A stretch of DNA of 64,000 nucleotides from Mobilisporobacter senegalensis (GCF_003752155.1 NZ_RJVG01000006.1:62001-126000); one strand, 5' to 3'; positions 17,077 through 25,287 are shown, counted from the stretch's first letter. The notes: generated from the sequence alone by a model not told the origin. Made by a program: numbers and translations.

Positions 17077-18441
17077 ATGAATGAACATAATCAAAAACAC
17101 TTAACTTTATCTAACAGAACATATATTGAACAAGAGCTTGTCCAAGATTCTTCATTTAAAAGTATTGGAAATGTGCTACATAAAGACCCGACTACTATCT
17201 CCAAAGAGGTCCGTCGTTATCGTAAACAAGTGCGTGGCAAAAGTGTATCTGGAAACTGTAATAGCTGTAAATACTGGGATAATTGCCAAGTACGAGGGGA
17301 TGATTTTGAAGTCAGTAGTTGCCCTCGTTCCAGCTACTGCCATAATCTATGCAAACGTTGTTGGCGTGAACATACACAACATTATTGTAGAACTTATATA
17401 CCTTTCAATTGTGATAAACCCTCTCATTTCCCATATATATGCAATGCCTGTACATATGAAGCAGACTGCAGAATAAATCATTATATTTATCAGGCATCAT
17501 TTGCTCAAAAACAATATGAAAAGAACCTTGTTAAATGTCGTGAAGGCATTAATCTTACACCAGAAGAACTTGATTCACTTAATGAGTTAATCTCACCATT
17601 GGTGCTCAAAGGTCAACCTTTAAGTCACATTTTTGCAGTACATTCTGATGAAATACCAGTTTGCAGAAGAACCCTCTACAACTACTTCGATCAAAACGTG
17701 TTTAAAGCTCGTAACATTGATCTTCCAAGACGTGTTCGTTATAAAAGACGCAAAAAGCGTTCTGAACCACGTAAGAAAAACATTCAGCAGATTTACCGCA
17801 ATAAACGTACATATACTGATTTTGAGCGATTTATTGAAGCACATCCCGATATCGATGTTGTCGAAATGGACACTGTAAAAGGTGGTCGTGCTGCAGGAAA
17901 ATGTCTTCTAACACTTCTATTTAGAAGTTGCAACTTCATGCTTGTTATTCTACTTCCAAACTGCACTCAAAAAAGTGTAGTTAATGCTATTAATACTCTT
18001 TCAGATACTTTTGGTATTAGAATTTTTAAAAAATATTTTCCTGTAATACTTACAGACAACGGATCTGAATTCAAAAATCCCTGGGATATTGAAAAAACGG
18101 AATCTGGTACTCACAGAACCTATGTTTTTTACTGTGATCCTTACGTCTCAAATCAAAAAGGGCGGTTGGAAAAGAACCATGAGTACATTCGTTACGTTAT
18201 TCCTAAAGGCAGAAGCATGTATAAGTACACACAGGATGATATAAGCCTTATGACCAGCCATATCAATTCAACAGCCAGAGACAGTTTGAACGGAGCTACT
18301 CCATTTAATTTAGCTGAACTTCTTTTAGACAAAAAAATACCGCTTTTAGCAGGACTGAAAAAAGTCTCCCCAGACGAAGTCATGCTAAAACCGGCATTGA
18401 TTGAAACGTCTAACAATTCAAAGGAGGATGCACATGAATAA
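17077..18441 (+). CDS. IS30-family transposase
   Basis: A 454-residue transposase. The start ATG 17077 has AGAAAGGA 7 nt upstream. An N-terminal HTH (LSNRTYIEQELVQDSSFKSI, then DPTTISKEVRRYR) binds the ends. Residues 60-150 contain a cysteine-rich segment with many CxxC pairs typical of the longer IS30 transposases. The catalytic DDE triad is visible as D in VEMDTVKGG, D in LTDNGSEF, and E in RLEKNHEYIR. No frameshift or stop is seen, so it may be active. The C-terminus overlaps the next small ORF by 8 nt. Confidence 0.95.
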   Translation: MNEHNQKHLTLSNRTYIEQELVQDSSFKSIGNVLHKDPTTISKEVRRYRKQVRGKSVSGNCNSCKYWDNCQVRGDDFEVSSCPRSSYCHNLCKRCWREHTQHYCRTYIPFNCDKPSHFPYICNACTYEADCRINHYIYQASFAQKQYEKNLVKCREGINLTPEELDSLNELISPLVLKGQPLSHIFAVHSDEIPVCRRTLYNYFDQNVFKARNIDLPRRVRYKRRKKRSEPRKKNIQQIYRNKRTYTDFERFIEAHPDIDVVEMDTVKGGRAAGKCLLTLLFRSCNFMLVILLPNCTQKSVVNAINTLSDTFGIRIFKKYFPVILTDNGSEFKNPWDIEKTESGTHRTYVFYCDPYVSNQKGRLEKNHEYIRYVIPKGRSMYKYTQDDISLMTSHINSTARDSLNGATPFNLAELLLDKKIPLLAGLKKVSPDEVMLKPALIETSNNSKEDAHE

Positions 18442-18601
18442 GAATCTCTCATATGAAGAACTCTGGCAAAAGTATCAGTATGCACTCGATGATATCTCAG
18501 CACCACAATGCTATTTAAAAGAATCTCATAAAGAAACTGATACCTGGCAAAAATACGCTGATTACTTAGAAGGTCTTCTAATTGAAGCTGGTCTTCTGTA
18601 A
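18434..18601 (+). CDS. Small IS30-associated accessory ORF
   Basis: A 55-residue protein starting at ATG 18434 with AAAGGAGG 6 nt upstream; its start overlaps the end of the transposase gene, indicating coupling. It is acidic, helical and rich in Tyr and Trp (MNKNLSYEELWQKYQYALDD). Function is unknown. Its position inside the element and good ribosome site argue that it is a real IS-encoded gene. Confidence 0.65.
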   Translation: MNKNLSYEELWQKYQYALDDISAPQCYLKESHKETDTWQKYADYLEGLLIEAGLL

Positions 18602-18876
18602 CCTCAACTTGAAACTTTGAATTATTAAATATTTTACGAGCAGACAGATAACCACCGGAAACTAAAATCTAACAGACTTATCCTTTAGACAGGTGGAATT
18701 TATTTTTTCTCAAACTGCTCCAGCTGTCTGTTTGTTATGCAAACAAACAGACTTTACAAAACGAATTATAGCACTTTTCAGGGTACTTTTATATAGGGTA
18801 TTTCATAAAAAGTTGCTCAAAATCGAAAATACGAGGTCAAATCAGTTGGAACTGGAATTTAGTTTTTCATTTGACC

Positions 18877-18896
18877 GGTAATATCTTTAACGTAAT
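18877..18896. repeat. Right direct repeat flanking the IS30-type element
   Basis: The 20-nt GGTAATATCTTTAACGTAAT is the partner of the left repeat at 16940-16958, differing by a single A. It lies 20 bp from the stop codon of the AGCS symporter gene. Confidence 0.7.
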
Positions 18897-18916
18897 ATCC
18901 TTAATTACAATATTTT

Positions 18917-20272
18917 TTAAACAGCGGATAGCTTTTTAAAATAATTCTTTGTTTCTGATACAATTTCCTTTCTTAATCCTAAGATACCGATCAGATTCGG
19001 AATTGCCATAAGTGCATTTACAATATCCGCGATAATCCATACCAAGTCCAGTTTCAAATAAGCTCCAACCGCTACTAAAACAATAAAAACATATCTATAG
19101 ACCTTTACACCTTTTATACCAAATAAATATTCCGTACAGCGTTCTCCATAATAATTCCATCCAATAATCGTTGTAAAGGCAAAAAATATTAAACCAATCG
19201 TTACAATATATTTTCCTAAGGAAGCTCCCGGCAATCCTGTTGCATATGCATAATTTGTAATGGCTGCCCCTTCCAGTTCCAATGTCCATGAATTGGTGAT
19301 AAGCATAACAAGCCCTGTCATACTGCAAACAATAATTGTATCAATAAACGTGCCAGTCATAGAAATCAGTCCCTGACGAACACAGGATTTTGTCTTAGCC
19401 GCTGCCGCTGCAATTGGAGCACTTCCAAGACCAGATTCATTGGAAAATACACCTCTTGCTACACCATTTTGTATTGCCATCTTCACTGTAGACCCTAAAA
19501 AGCCACCGGCTGCTGCAACAGGAGTAAATGCACTTTTAATTACTAACCCAATTGCTCCTGGTAATACATTGGCATTTAATGCCAATATAACAATTGATCC
19601 AATGATATAGAAAATTGCCATAAAAGGCACTATAATTTCTGCAACCCTTGATATACTTTTAATACCATTTAAAGTCACCAATGCAACAAGTATGGTTATA
19701 ATTGTTGCTGAAACTACTACTGGTACGTTAAAAGCCACCTTGGTCGCCTGAGTAATAGAATTAATCTGAGCAAATGTTCCAATTCCAAGACAAGCTACAG
19801 CAATACCAAAAAATGCAAATAGCTTAGCTAACCATTTTTGCCCTAATCCTCTTTCTATGTAATACATCGGTCCACCAGACATTTGGCCATTATCATCGAC
19901 CACACGGTATTTTACCGCAAGTAAACCCTCTGCGTATTTGGTAGCCATACCAAAAAATGCTGCTACCCACATCCAGAATAAAGCTCCAGGACCCCCTACT
20001 TTAATTGCAGTAGCAACACCAACGATATTACCCGTTCCAATCGTTGCCGCCAATGCAGTACAAAGTGCTGCAAAGCTGCTGACATCACCTTCCGCTTTTT
20101 CTTCTCCCTCTTCTTTTACAAAAAGATATTTTAATGCAAGTGGTAATTTGAATACTTGAAGTAGTCCAAGACGTACGGTTAGATAAACTCCAGTACCCAC
20201 TAATAAAATTAAAAGTGGAGCACCCCATACAATAGAGTTGATTTGATTAAGAATTTTTGTTAACTGATCCAT
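18917..20272 (-). CDS. Sodium:alanine/glycine symporter, AGCS family
   Basis: A 451-residue secondary transporter with about 11 membrane helices importing alanine or glycine with Na+. AGCS hallmarks include NIVGVATAIKVGGPGALFWM and the FSNESGLGSAPIAAAAAKT stretch. I start at ATG 20272, directly after AGGAGG; the longer frame upstream runs through the riboswitch and is not coding. Control by a glycine riboswitch points to glycine as a physiologically relevant substrate. Confidence 0.95.
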   Translation of the reverse strand: MDQLTKILNQINSIVWGAPLLILLVGTGVYLTVRLGLLQVFKLPLALKYLFVKEEGEEKAEGDVSSFAALCTALAATIGTGNIVGVATAIKVGGPGALFWMWVAAFFGMATKYAEGLLAVKYRVVDDNGQMSGGPMYYIERGLGQKWLAKLFAFFGIAVACLGIGTFAQINSITQATKVAFNVPVVVSATIITILVALVTLNGIKSISRVAEIIVPFMAIFYIIGSIVILALNANVLPGAIGLVIKSAFTPVAAAGGFLGSTVKMAIQNGVARGVFSNESGLGSAPIAAAAAKTKSCVRQGLISMTGTFIDTIIVCSMTGLVMLITNSWTLELEGAAITNYAYATGLPGASLGKYIVTIGLIFFAFTTIIGWNYYGERCTEYLFGIKGVKVYRYVFIVLVAVGAYLKLDLVWIIADIVNALMAIPNLIGILGLRKEIVSETKNYFKKLSAV

Positions 20273-20283
20273 TTTTCCTCCTG

Positions 20284-20450
20284 TCCTTTTACCTGAGAGT
20301 TTGACCTTCCGGCTTGCTCCTTCGGTGCTCATATTGAGTCTCTCCAAGGGTCCATCCAATAGCGGTCATCTCTAATTGAAATCAATTAGGTACCTGAAAG
20401 ATTTACTTCTTCGGTGAATGTATAAACATCGCTCTCCCACTATCTTCATC
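20284..20450 (-). ncRNA. Tandem glycine riboswitch
   Basis: Two consecutive gcvT-type aptamers are visible on the minus strand. The first runs from GGGAGAGCG through CACCGAAGAAGTAAA to TCAGGTACC. The second runs from TTGGAGAGAC through GCACCGAAGGAGCAAGCC to CTCTCAGGTAAAAGGACAG. The AGGAGG ribosome site of the symporter follows the second aptamer immediately and there is no T-tract between, so control is probably at translation initiation. For transporters of this type an off-switch is expected (inference). A possible promoter (TTGTAA, 17 nt, TAACAT) lies upstream near 20470-20500. Confidence 0.93.
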
Positions 20451-20543
20451 TAAACTTTATTAAATTAATACTTTAGTATGTTAATATATTTTTTATATAA
20501 TTACAATAGGAATTCTCTGTATTTTTATAAATAATATTTATGA

Positions 20544-20576
20544 TATGAAAGACAATATTCTATGAAAGATAATATT
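20544..20576. repeat. Tandem 17-nt direct repeat upstream of the glycine riboswitch
   Basis: TATGAAAGACAATATT is followed after one base by TATGAAAGATAATATT. It lies in the region between the CotF-like gene's terminator and the riboswitch promoter, where a tandem regulator site would fit. Function is unknown. Confidence 0.5.
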
Positions 20577-20582
20577 TTTACT

Positions 20583-20615
20583 AAAAAGGGAGTTTATTTC
20601 AACATAAACTCCCTT
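20583..20615 (-). terminator. Terminator after the CotF-like gene
   Basis: On the minus strand AAAGGGAGTTTAT pairs with ATAAACTCCCTTT around a 6-nt loop and continues into a T-tract. It lies about 32 bp after the CotF-like stop codon. Confidence 0.85.
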
Positions 20616-20646
20616 TCCCTTCATTGTGGATAACATTATTATTAAT

Positions 20647-21114
20647 TTATTTCACTTGATACATACCATGGCTATTCATATAATTGAATATTTGTTCACC
20701 ATGACTTTGTTCTTCCTTTTGGATATGTTGTAAGGCCTGTCTGACTACTGGATTTGCTGCTTCAAATATTGAGGTATCATATACACCAGAAACATATTTT
20801 TCGGTAGATAACAAATCACTGCAAAGAATTTTATCATCCTCATTGTCTAATGAAGGCTTGGAAGAATTTTTCCATGTCTCATTTTTGCTTTGACTTTTTT
20901 GCTGTCCGTGGCTAAGATTCGGTTCCTGTCCTTTTAAAATATCATCAAGGATATTAAAGTGATGTTGTTCTTCATCAGAAAGTTTATTACATAATTGTTG
21001 TAATTCTTGATCTTTTGCCTGTTTTCCATAATTTTTGTATTTTAATACACAAATTTCTTCCTGCTGCTTATCATCTTCTAATAGCATTCTTTCTTTTTGA
21101 CTTAATTGTATCAT
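20647..21114 (-). CDS. CotF-like spore coat protein (ferritin-like fold)
   Basis: A 155-residue protein of the CotF/YhcQ family. I start at ATG 21114 with GGAGGTGA 4 nt upstream. Two helical halves resemble a ferritin-like bundle: EEICVLKYKNYGKQA...LSDEEQHHFNILDD and, after a Gln/Ser/Asn-rich linker, DLLSTEKYVSGVYDTSIFE...QKEEQSHGEQIF. The paired His/Glu helices are typical of the family, which is found in coats of Bacilli and Clostridia. It supports a spore-forming host. Confidence 0.82.
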   Translation of the reverse strand: MIQLSQKERMLLEDDKQQEEICVLKYKNYGKQAKDQELQQLCNKLSDEEQHHFNILDDILKGQEPNLSHGQQKSQSKNETWKNSSKPSLDNEDDKILCSDLLSTEKYVSGVYDTSIFEAANPVVRQALQHIQKEEQSHGEQIFNYMNSHGMYQVK

Positions 21115-21186
21115 AATGTCACCTCCAAAACATATTCTAACCATAATTACACAGAATATGTAATTCATGTGAAATTAATATACAAT

Positions 21187-22407
21187 CTATTCCTTATCCA
21201 ATTGCCTGATTGCAGGAATAATCAAACATAAGCATGCAATTCCTATGATCAGGATTCCAGACATGAAAAACCAATAATTTACCCCTATTTTATCAGCAAA
21301 AGCTCCCGAAAGTATTAATCCTACCGGCATTGCAACGGACATAATACTACCTGTAAGGGAAAATACCCTGCCCAGATATTCCGGCTTGATTTTAATTTGA
21401 AACAGCACTGTCTGAACTCCACTATAGAATGGAACGGAAAATCCCATAGCCAGACAGCATACTACAAATATAATATACCCATTGGCAGGAAGCAGTCCAG
21501 ATATAGTCAGACTTATCCCCATTAATAAAATAGATCCAAACATTAATAAAATGCGTTTATTATATTCTCCCAGCTTACCTAATAATACGCCCCCGATAAG
21601 CATACCAGAAGCATAAGCGATTTCAACTACTGATGCATGAATTGGTTTTCCATTAAAATAATCCATGCTCATAAGAGAATATAAAGCATTAATAGGCATA
21701 TATACCAGCATGTATAATGTTCCAACAAGTAATAATGCAAATAGCCCTTTGTTTTCTTTAAGGACATGAAATCCCTCTTTCATTTCACCTATGAAATTAC
21801 CATTTTGATTCATCTTTTCTCTATTTAATTCCGGTATGGTTACCATTGCAACCGTAATACATGCAAATATAGCACCAAGAACATCAATTGCTATAATTGC
21901 ATTCATATCCCAAATGGAATATAGAAAAGCTGCAATTGCAGGACTTACAATATAGCTGATAGATTGAATTGACTGGCTGTAGCCAGCACATTTCGTCAAT
22001 TGATCTTCTGGTACTAAAAGTGGAGTTGCTGCACTTAATGCGGGTGAATGAAATGCTGTACCAATACTTCTAATAAATAATACCACCATAATCAGCCAAA
22101 TTGGCAATTCCATATATATGGCAACTATGGTCAATAGTATTCCAGATAAAGCAATTATGGAATCCGCTCCTATCATAACAAATTTTCTATTCCACCTGTC
22201 TACTAAAACACCAATTGCAGGCCCAAACAGGGCATATGGTAAAAATCCCACTAAAGAGGCTGCTGATAATACTGCCGCTGATCCGGTTGTTTCTATTAGA
22301 TAGAAAAGAATTGCCATTTGCAGAATGGCACTTGTGATTAAAGATATTGCCTGCCCTGTCAGAATTGTATAAAACTTTTGTTTCCATTTTGTAGTTTTTA
22401 TTGTCAT
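21187..22407 (-). CDS. Mef(A)-like MFS efflux transporter
   Basis: A 406-residue 12-helix major facilitator closely resembling the Mef macrolide efflux pumps across its whole length: GQAISLITSAILQMAI near residue 18, FLPYALFGPAIGVLVDR near 55, then LVPEDQLTKCAGYSQS and VPFYSGVQTVLFQ. Such similarity is from memory of Mef(A), not a database search. AGGAGA precedes the ATG. Unlike mobile mef elements there is no msr(D)/mel ABC-F gene next to it. The 331-bp leader contains a consensus promoter, a leader peptide ending in RLR and two hairpin terminators, the layout of macrolide-inducible attenuation. Whether it exports macrolides here is an inference. Confidence 0.88.
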   Translation of the reverse strand: MTIKTTKWKQKFYTILTGQAISLITSAILQMAILFYLIETTGSAAVLSAASLVGFLPYALFGPAIGVLVDRWNRKFVMIGADSIIALSGILLTIVAIYMELPIWLIMVVLFIRSIGTAFHSPALSAATPLLVPEDQLTKCAGYSQSIQSISYIVSPAIAAFLYSIWDMNAIIAIDVLGAIFACITVAMVTIPELNREKMNQNGNFIGEMKEGFHVLKENKGLFALLLVGTLYMLVYMPINALYSLMSMDYFNGKPIHASVVEIAYASGMLIGGVLLGKLGEYNKRILLMFGSILLMGISLTISGLLPANGYIIFVVCCLAMGFSVPFYSGVQTVLFQIKIKPEYLGRVFSLTGSIMSVAMPVGLILSGAFADKIGVNYWFFMSGILIIGIACLCLIIPAIRQLDKE

Positions 22408-22470
22408 ATTTTCTCCTAACTATTTAAACTAATTTGTAAAAATAAGAATCTTACTGTTCCCAACTCAAAA

Positions 22471-22505
22471 AGCAGGTATAAGCCCATAATGGGCTTATAC
22501 CTGCT
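22471..22505 (-). terminator. Second hairpin terminator in the mef-like leader
   Basis: A perfect 16-bp inverted repeat (AGCAGGTATAAGCCC with its complement) is followed by TTTTTGAG on the minus strand, 63 bp before the mef-like start. No gene ends between it and the promoter at 22706-22734, so it must act as an attenuator or read-through barrier for this transporter. A third hairpin (GGAATAAC/GTTATATCC) lies between the two terminators. Confidence 0.85.
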
Positions 22506-22599
22506 CTTACTACAAAAAAGACATATCAAGAATAAGGATATAACTTTACCGTTATTCCTCTCTACATAACCTCATGTCAATTCGTAAAACATAGCACAC

Positions 22600-22638
22600 A
22601 AAAAAGCCCACTATAGTGGATTAATAACTGCTTTTTTT
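22600..22638 (-). terminator. First attenuator terminator in the mef-like leader
   Basis: The self-complementary CCACTATAGTGG followed by GCTTTTTTG is enclosed by an additional AAAAAAGC/GCTTTTTT pairing. It begins 7 nt after the leader peptide stop. A competing stem TTTAAG/CTTAAA overlaps the last leader codons, so a ribosome held there could alter folding. Confidence 0.8.
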
Positions 22639-22644
22639 AAGTAA

Positions 22645-22668
22645 CTATCTTAAACGACTGTACAACAT
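22645..22668 (-). CDS. Leader peptide of the mef-like gene (MLYSRLR)
   Basis: A 7-codon ORF ending in Arg-Leu-Arg-stop, with AGGAGG 10 nt upstream. The Arg-X-Arg motif is the known macrolide-dependent ribosome arrest motif of erm and mef leader peptides; the leader of mobile mef(A) elements is MTASMRLR from memory. It lies between the promoter and the first attenuator. Arrest at RLR is inferred, not shown. Confidence 0.7.
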   Translation of the reverse strand: MLYSRLR

Positions 22669-22705
22669 GACGCCATGTCCTCCTTGTTTCCATATAATAT
22701 ACTTC

Positions 22706-22734
22706 ATTATAACAATCCAACATATATATGTCAA
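22706..22734 (-). promoter_or_regulatory. Consensus promoter of the mef-like gene
   Basis: TTGACA and TATAAT are both perfect and separated by exactly 17 nt on the minus strand. The -35 lies 5 bp after the DUF503 stop codon. Such a strong promoter fits a gene kept silent by attenuation rather than by weak initiation. Confidence 0.9.
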
Positions 22735-22738
22735 TCTC

Positions 22739-23020
22739 CTATACTATATCACGTTCAATCCCAATAATCTCTCCTTCTGTATTGCCCTCAATAAAATTCA
22801 AAACATGATCTATGATGCTGTCACACTGTGATATATCGCCTGCCACAGCAGCAAATCCAATTACAATAATCTGATGTTTATCCTGATCTTCTATCTCTGC
22901 GATTGAAACATTGAATTTATTTCGTACCTTGGCACATATACTTTTCACAACCATTCTCTTTTCTTTTAAAGAATGAACCCAGGGTGCATGAATTCTAACT
23001 TTACTTGTACCTATCAACAT
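22739..23020 (-). CDS. DUF503 (YlxP-like) protein
   Basis: A 93-residue protein of the DUF503 family. Visible features are the N-terminal strand and helix LKEKRMVVKSICAKVRNKFNVSIAEIE, then IIVIGFAAVAGD. YlxP in Bacillus is linked to ribosome maturation (RbfA neighbourhood); here it stands alone. GGAGG precedes the ATG. It is divergent from the UvrC-like gene with 90 bp between. Confidence 0.9.
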   Translation of the reverse strand: MLIGTSKVRIHAPWVHSLKEKRMVVKSICAKVRNKFNVSIAEIEDQDKHQIIVIGFAAVAGDISQCDSIIDHVLNFIEGNTEGEIIGIERDIV

Positions 23021-23120
23021 GATATTACCTCCAGGAAATTTCTTTTGTTCACTATATTATATTGTAACTTTATTAGTTTCATTATAATATAGAATCAATA
23101 ATAATAAAAAGGTGAATAAA

Positions 23121-24122
23121 ATGAAAACTGTTTCAAGTCATTTAACAAATTTATTGAATAGTATTCCCGAATTACCTGGTATCTATAAAATGCTTAATTC
23201 TAAAGGTAATATCATATATATTGGCAAAAGTAAATGTTTAAAAAAGAGAGTAAAATCTTATTTTGCAAATACCCCAAAATGGGAAAAAGTAACGAAAATG
23301 GTTTCGTTTATTCATGATATTGATTACGTTGTAACAGATACACACCTAGAAGCCCGATTATTAGAATGTGAACTGATAAAATTGCATCAGCCGGTATTCA
23401 ATTCTCAGCTGAAAAATGATAACCGGTATGTTTATCTTAAAATAGAGAATAATGTAAATTACAGCCCCCTTTCTATTGTTCGTGAAAGAGGCGAGAATAC
23501 TTTAGGACCTTTTCGCAGTTACCATACACTGAGTGATGCCATTGATTCATTAAAAAATATTTATCCTATCAGTAAAATTAAAAGAACTTATACTTTTGAT
23601 TATCATATACTGCCTGTCCTTATGAATGAAGAAATATTTCATAATAATTTATCGATCCTTAAAGAAATATTATCAAGTGAAAAAAAGCTCTCCAAATTAA
23701 TATCACAAGCAGAGAAAAAGATGAAAGAAGCCGCTTCTATTTATCGATATGAAACAGCTTCCTTCTACCGTGATTTAATTCGAGGATTACAATATATCAA
23801 TCATGGAATCAGCGGTTATCAAACACTACTTTCCAAAGATATCATATTAAAGATTCCAGTACAGAATGGTTTTAAACTTTTCTGGGTAAGTAAAGGAATG
23901 ATACATTTAAGACAAAATTATAATACTCTAAATCATAATGATATAAATAAATTTATTATGCTGGGACAAGCATTGCCATCTGTTACTTTAAAAGAGCAAA
24001 ATGAGAAGAGCTATATCGACTTTCGTGATATACTATATTCAGAAATCATGTCATTATCAGAAGATATGGTTATTATATTGGATAATACTTCAAAAGTATC
24101 CCGACAAAATTTAATTTTATAA
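23121..24122 (+). CDS. GIY-YIG nuclease, UvrC-like short form
   Basis: A 333-residue protein starting at ATG 23121 with AAAGGTGA upstream; the GTG 3 codons earlier lies in that site. Residues 10-95 are a UvrC-type GIY-YIG nuclease (LPGIYKMLNSKGNIIYIGKS, then the arginine helix and glutamate in EARLLECELIKLHQPVFN). A UVR-like helical segment follows near residues 195-225 (AEKKMKEAASIYRYETASFYRD). The RNase H-like and HhH domains of full UvrC are missing, so it resembles Cho-type single-incision nucleases. Role in excision repair is inferred. Confidence 0.85.
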   Translation: MKTVSSHLTNLLNSIPELPGIYKMLNSKGNIIYIGKSKCLKKRVKSYFANTPKWEKVTKMVSFIHDIDYVVTDTHLEARLLECELIKLHQPVFNSQLKNDNRYVYLKIENNVNYSPLSIVRERGENTLGPFRSYHTLSDAIDSLKNIYPISKIKRTYTFDYHILPVLMNEEIFHNNLSILKEILSSEKKLSKLISQAEKKMKEAASIYRYETASFYRDLIRGLQYINHGISGYQTLLSKDIILKIPVQNGFKLFWVSKGMIHLRQNYNTLNHNDINKFIMLGQALPSVTLKEQNEKSYIDFRDILYSEIMSLSEDMVIILDNTSKVSRQNLIL

Positions 24123-24162
24123 TCACTTATTCAGACCAAAATATTGTAAAGAGAGGTTTATT

Positions 24163-24723
24163 ATGACAGTTTATATTGGGTTATTACGTGGAATCAATGT
24201 AGGTGGAAAAAATATTATTAAAATGGCAGAATTGAAACAGGCACTCACTTCAATGGGACTACTACAGGTGAAGACATACATTCAAAGCGGCAATATTATA
24301 TTTGAATCAGGTGAAACAGAAGATATTTTAAAAATTAAAATCCAACAAATGGTTAAAGAAATTTTCCGTCTTTCAGTTCCTGTTACCATCAGGACATGTT
24401 TCGAATTAGATAGTATTATCAGCCAGTGTCCATTTTCTGCAGAAGAGATATTAAAAGCAGAGTCATCTTCCAAAGCAGAAAGTTTATATGTTTCTTTTTT
24501 AGCCAGTGAGCCTTCACCAGAAAAAATACAATTATTTGATACATGCAAAAGCCAGGATGAAACATATCGTATTCTTGGGCGAAATGTATTTTTATTATTC
24601 CAAAATAGTATACGAAATTCAAAGTTAGCAAATAATCTCCAAAAATTAGATGAGACAGCAACCACACGTAACTGGAAAACCGTGAATAAGCTTGCTTTAT
24701 TAGCAAAAGAAATGGAGGTCTAA
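24163..24723 (+). CDS. DUF1697 protein
   Basis: A 186-residue protein of the DUF1697 family. The hallmark N-terminus is present (GLLRGINVGGKNIIKMAEL, followed by YIQSGNIIFES), as is the C-terminal TTRNWKTVNKL. The family has a ferredoxin-like duplicated fold and no settled function. GAGAGG lies 6 nt before the ATG. It follows the UvrC-like gene by 40 bp and precedes a GNAT gene by 15 bp, so the three may form one plus-strand unit. Confidence 0.92.
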   Translation: MTVYIGLLRGINVGGKNIIKMAELKQALTSMGLLQVKTYIQSGNIIFESGETEDILKIKIQQMVKEIFRLSVPVTIRTCFELDSIISQCPFSAEEILKAESSSKAESLYVSFLASEPSPEKIQLFDTCKSQDETYRILGRNVFLLFQNSIRNSKLANNLQKLDETATTRNWKTVNKLALLAKEMEV

Positions 24724-24738
24724 AAAGAGGGAGGAACT

Positions 24739-25287
24739 ATGGATATAAAATATATGGAACTAAAAGAAGCTTCCCTTACCTATGATTTATTTGTACCTTT
24801 TCACAGGCATCAGGAAGTGAAAAAATGCTGGCGTAAAGAAGATAATAATTGGATATTAAAAGAGATTGCCTTTATAGAAGAATGGAATAAAGAAGAAAAA
24901 GAGTATCTGGCAGAATGTCTTAAAAATACTATAAAAACCGACGGAAAAGTATGTGGCTCATTTTATAATGGTGAATTGATTGGCTTTGTATCCGTTGAAA
25001 AAGAAATGTTTGGCAGTAAAAAACAATATGTTGAGCTGACCTCATTACATATCTCTGAAGAATATAGAGGGAAGGGAGTTGGCAAGCAACTGTTTCAAAT
25101 GGCACAGAAATATTGTCTGGAGTTTGGTGCTTCTAAATTATATATATCTGCTCATTCATCACAAGAGACTCAAGCATTTTATAAAGCAATGGGATGTGTG
25201 GAAGCAGAAGAATATAATATGGCTGCTGTGGAAAAAGAACCCTGTGATTGTCAATTGGAATGTTTGGCAAAATTCGATGGAAATTAG
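24739..25287 (+). CDS. GNAT family N-acetyltransferase
   Basis: A 182-residue acetyltransferase. Motif A is clear near residue 115 (LHISEEYRGKGVGKQLFQMA) and is followed by KLYISAHSSQETQAFYKAMG, the usual C-terminal half. The N-terminal 60 residues are charged and may form substrate contacts. GGGAGG precedes the ATG. The last 12 bases overlap a remnant of a CBM9-like gene on the other strand, so the C-terminal residues may have been created by that junction. Substrate is unknown. Confidence 0.88.
   Translation: MDIKYMELKEASLTYDLFVPFHRHQEVKKCWRKEDNNWILKEIAFIEEWNKEEKEYLAECLKNTIKTDGKVCGSFYNGELIGFVSVEKEMFGSKKQYVELTSLHISEEYRGKGVGKQLFQMAQKYCLEFGASKLYISAHSSQETQAFYKAMGCVEAEEYNMAAVEKEPCDCQLECLAKFDGN

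Larger units (their letters stand above)
16959..18876 (+). mobile_element. IS30-family insertion sequence, apparently intact
   Basis: The element is bounded by the long direct repeats. Its ends are imperfect inverted repeats: GTGAAAT...AATTCC on the left and, inverted, GTCAAAT...AAATTCC on the right, the right one about 5 nt longer. It carries a full-length DDE transposase and a small overlapping downstream ORF. The tail after the small ORF (18602-18876) has no gene; it holds a subterminal copy of the GGAATTTA motif near 18695 and an 11-bp hairpin at 18726-18752 (GTCTGTTTGTT/AACAAACAGAC). Exact ends are inferred from the repeats. Confidence 0.8.

Noticed and set aside
18192-18506. Antisense 104-codon frame in the IS transposase
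   Set aside because: It is a shadow of the transposase and small ORF with no ribosome site or recognisable domain.
20273-20359. N-terminal extension of the AGCS symporter
   Set aside because: This sequence is the second glycine aptamer; AGGAGG precedes ATG 20272.
22651-22680. Alternative leader peptide MASCCTVV in the mef-like leader
   Set aside because: Its ATG is only 2 nt from GGAGG, too close; the RLR-encoding frame has workable spacing and a known arrest motif.
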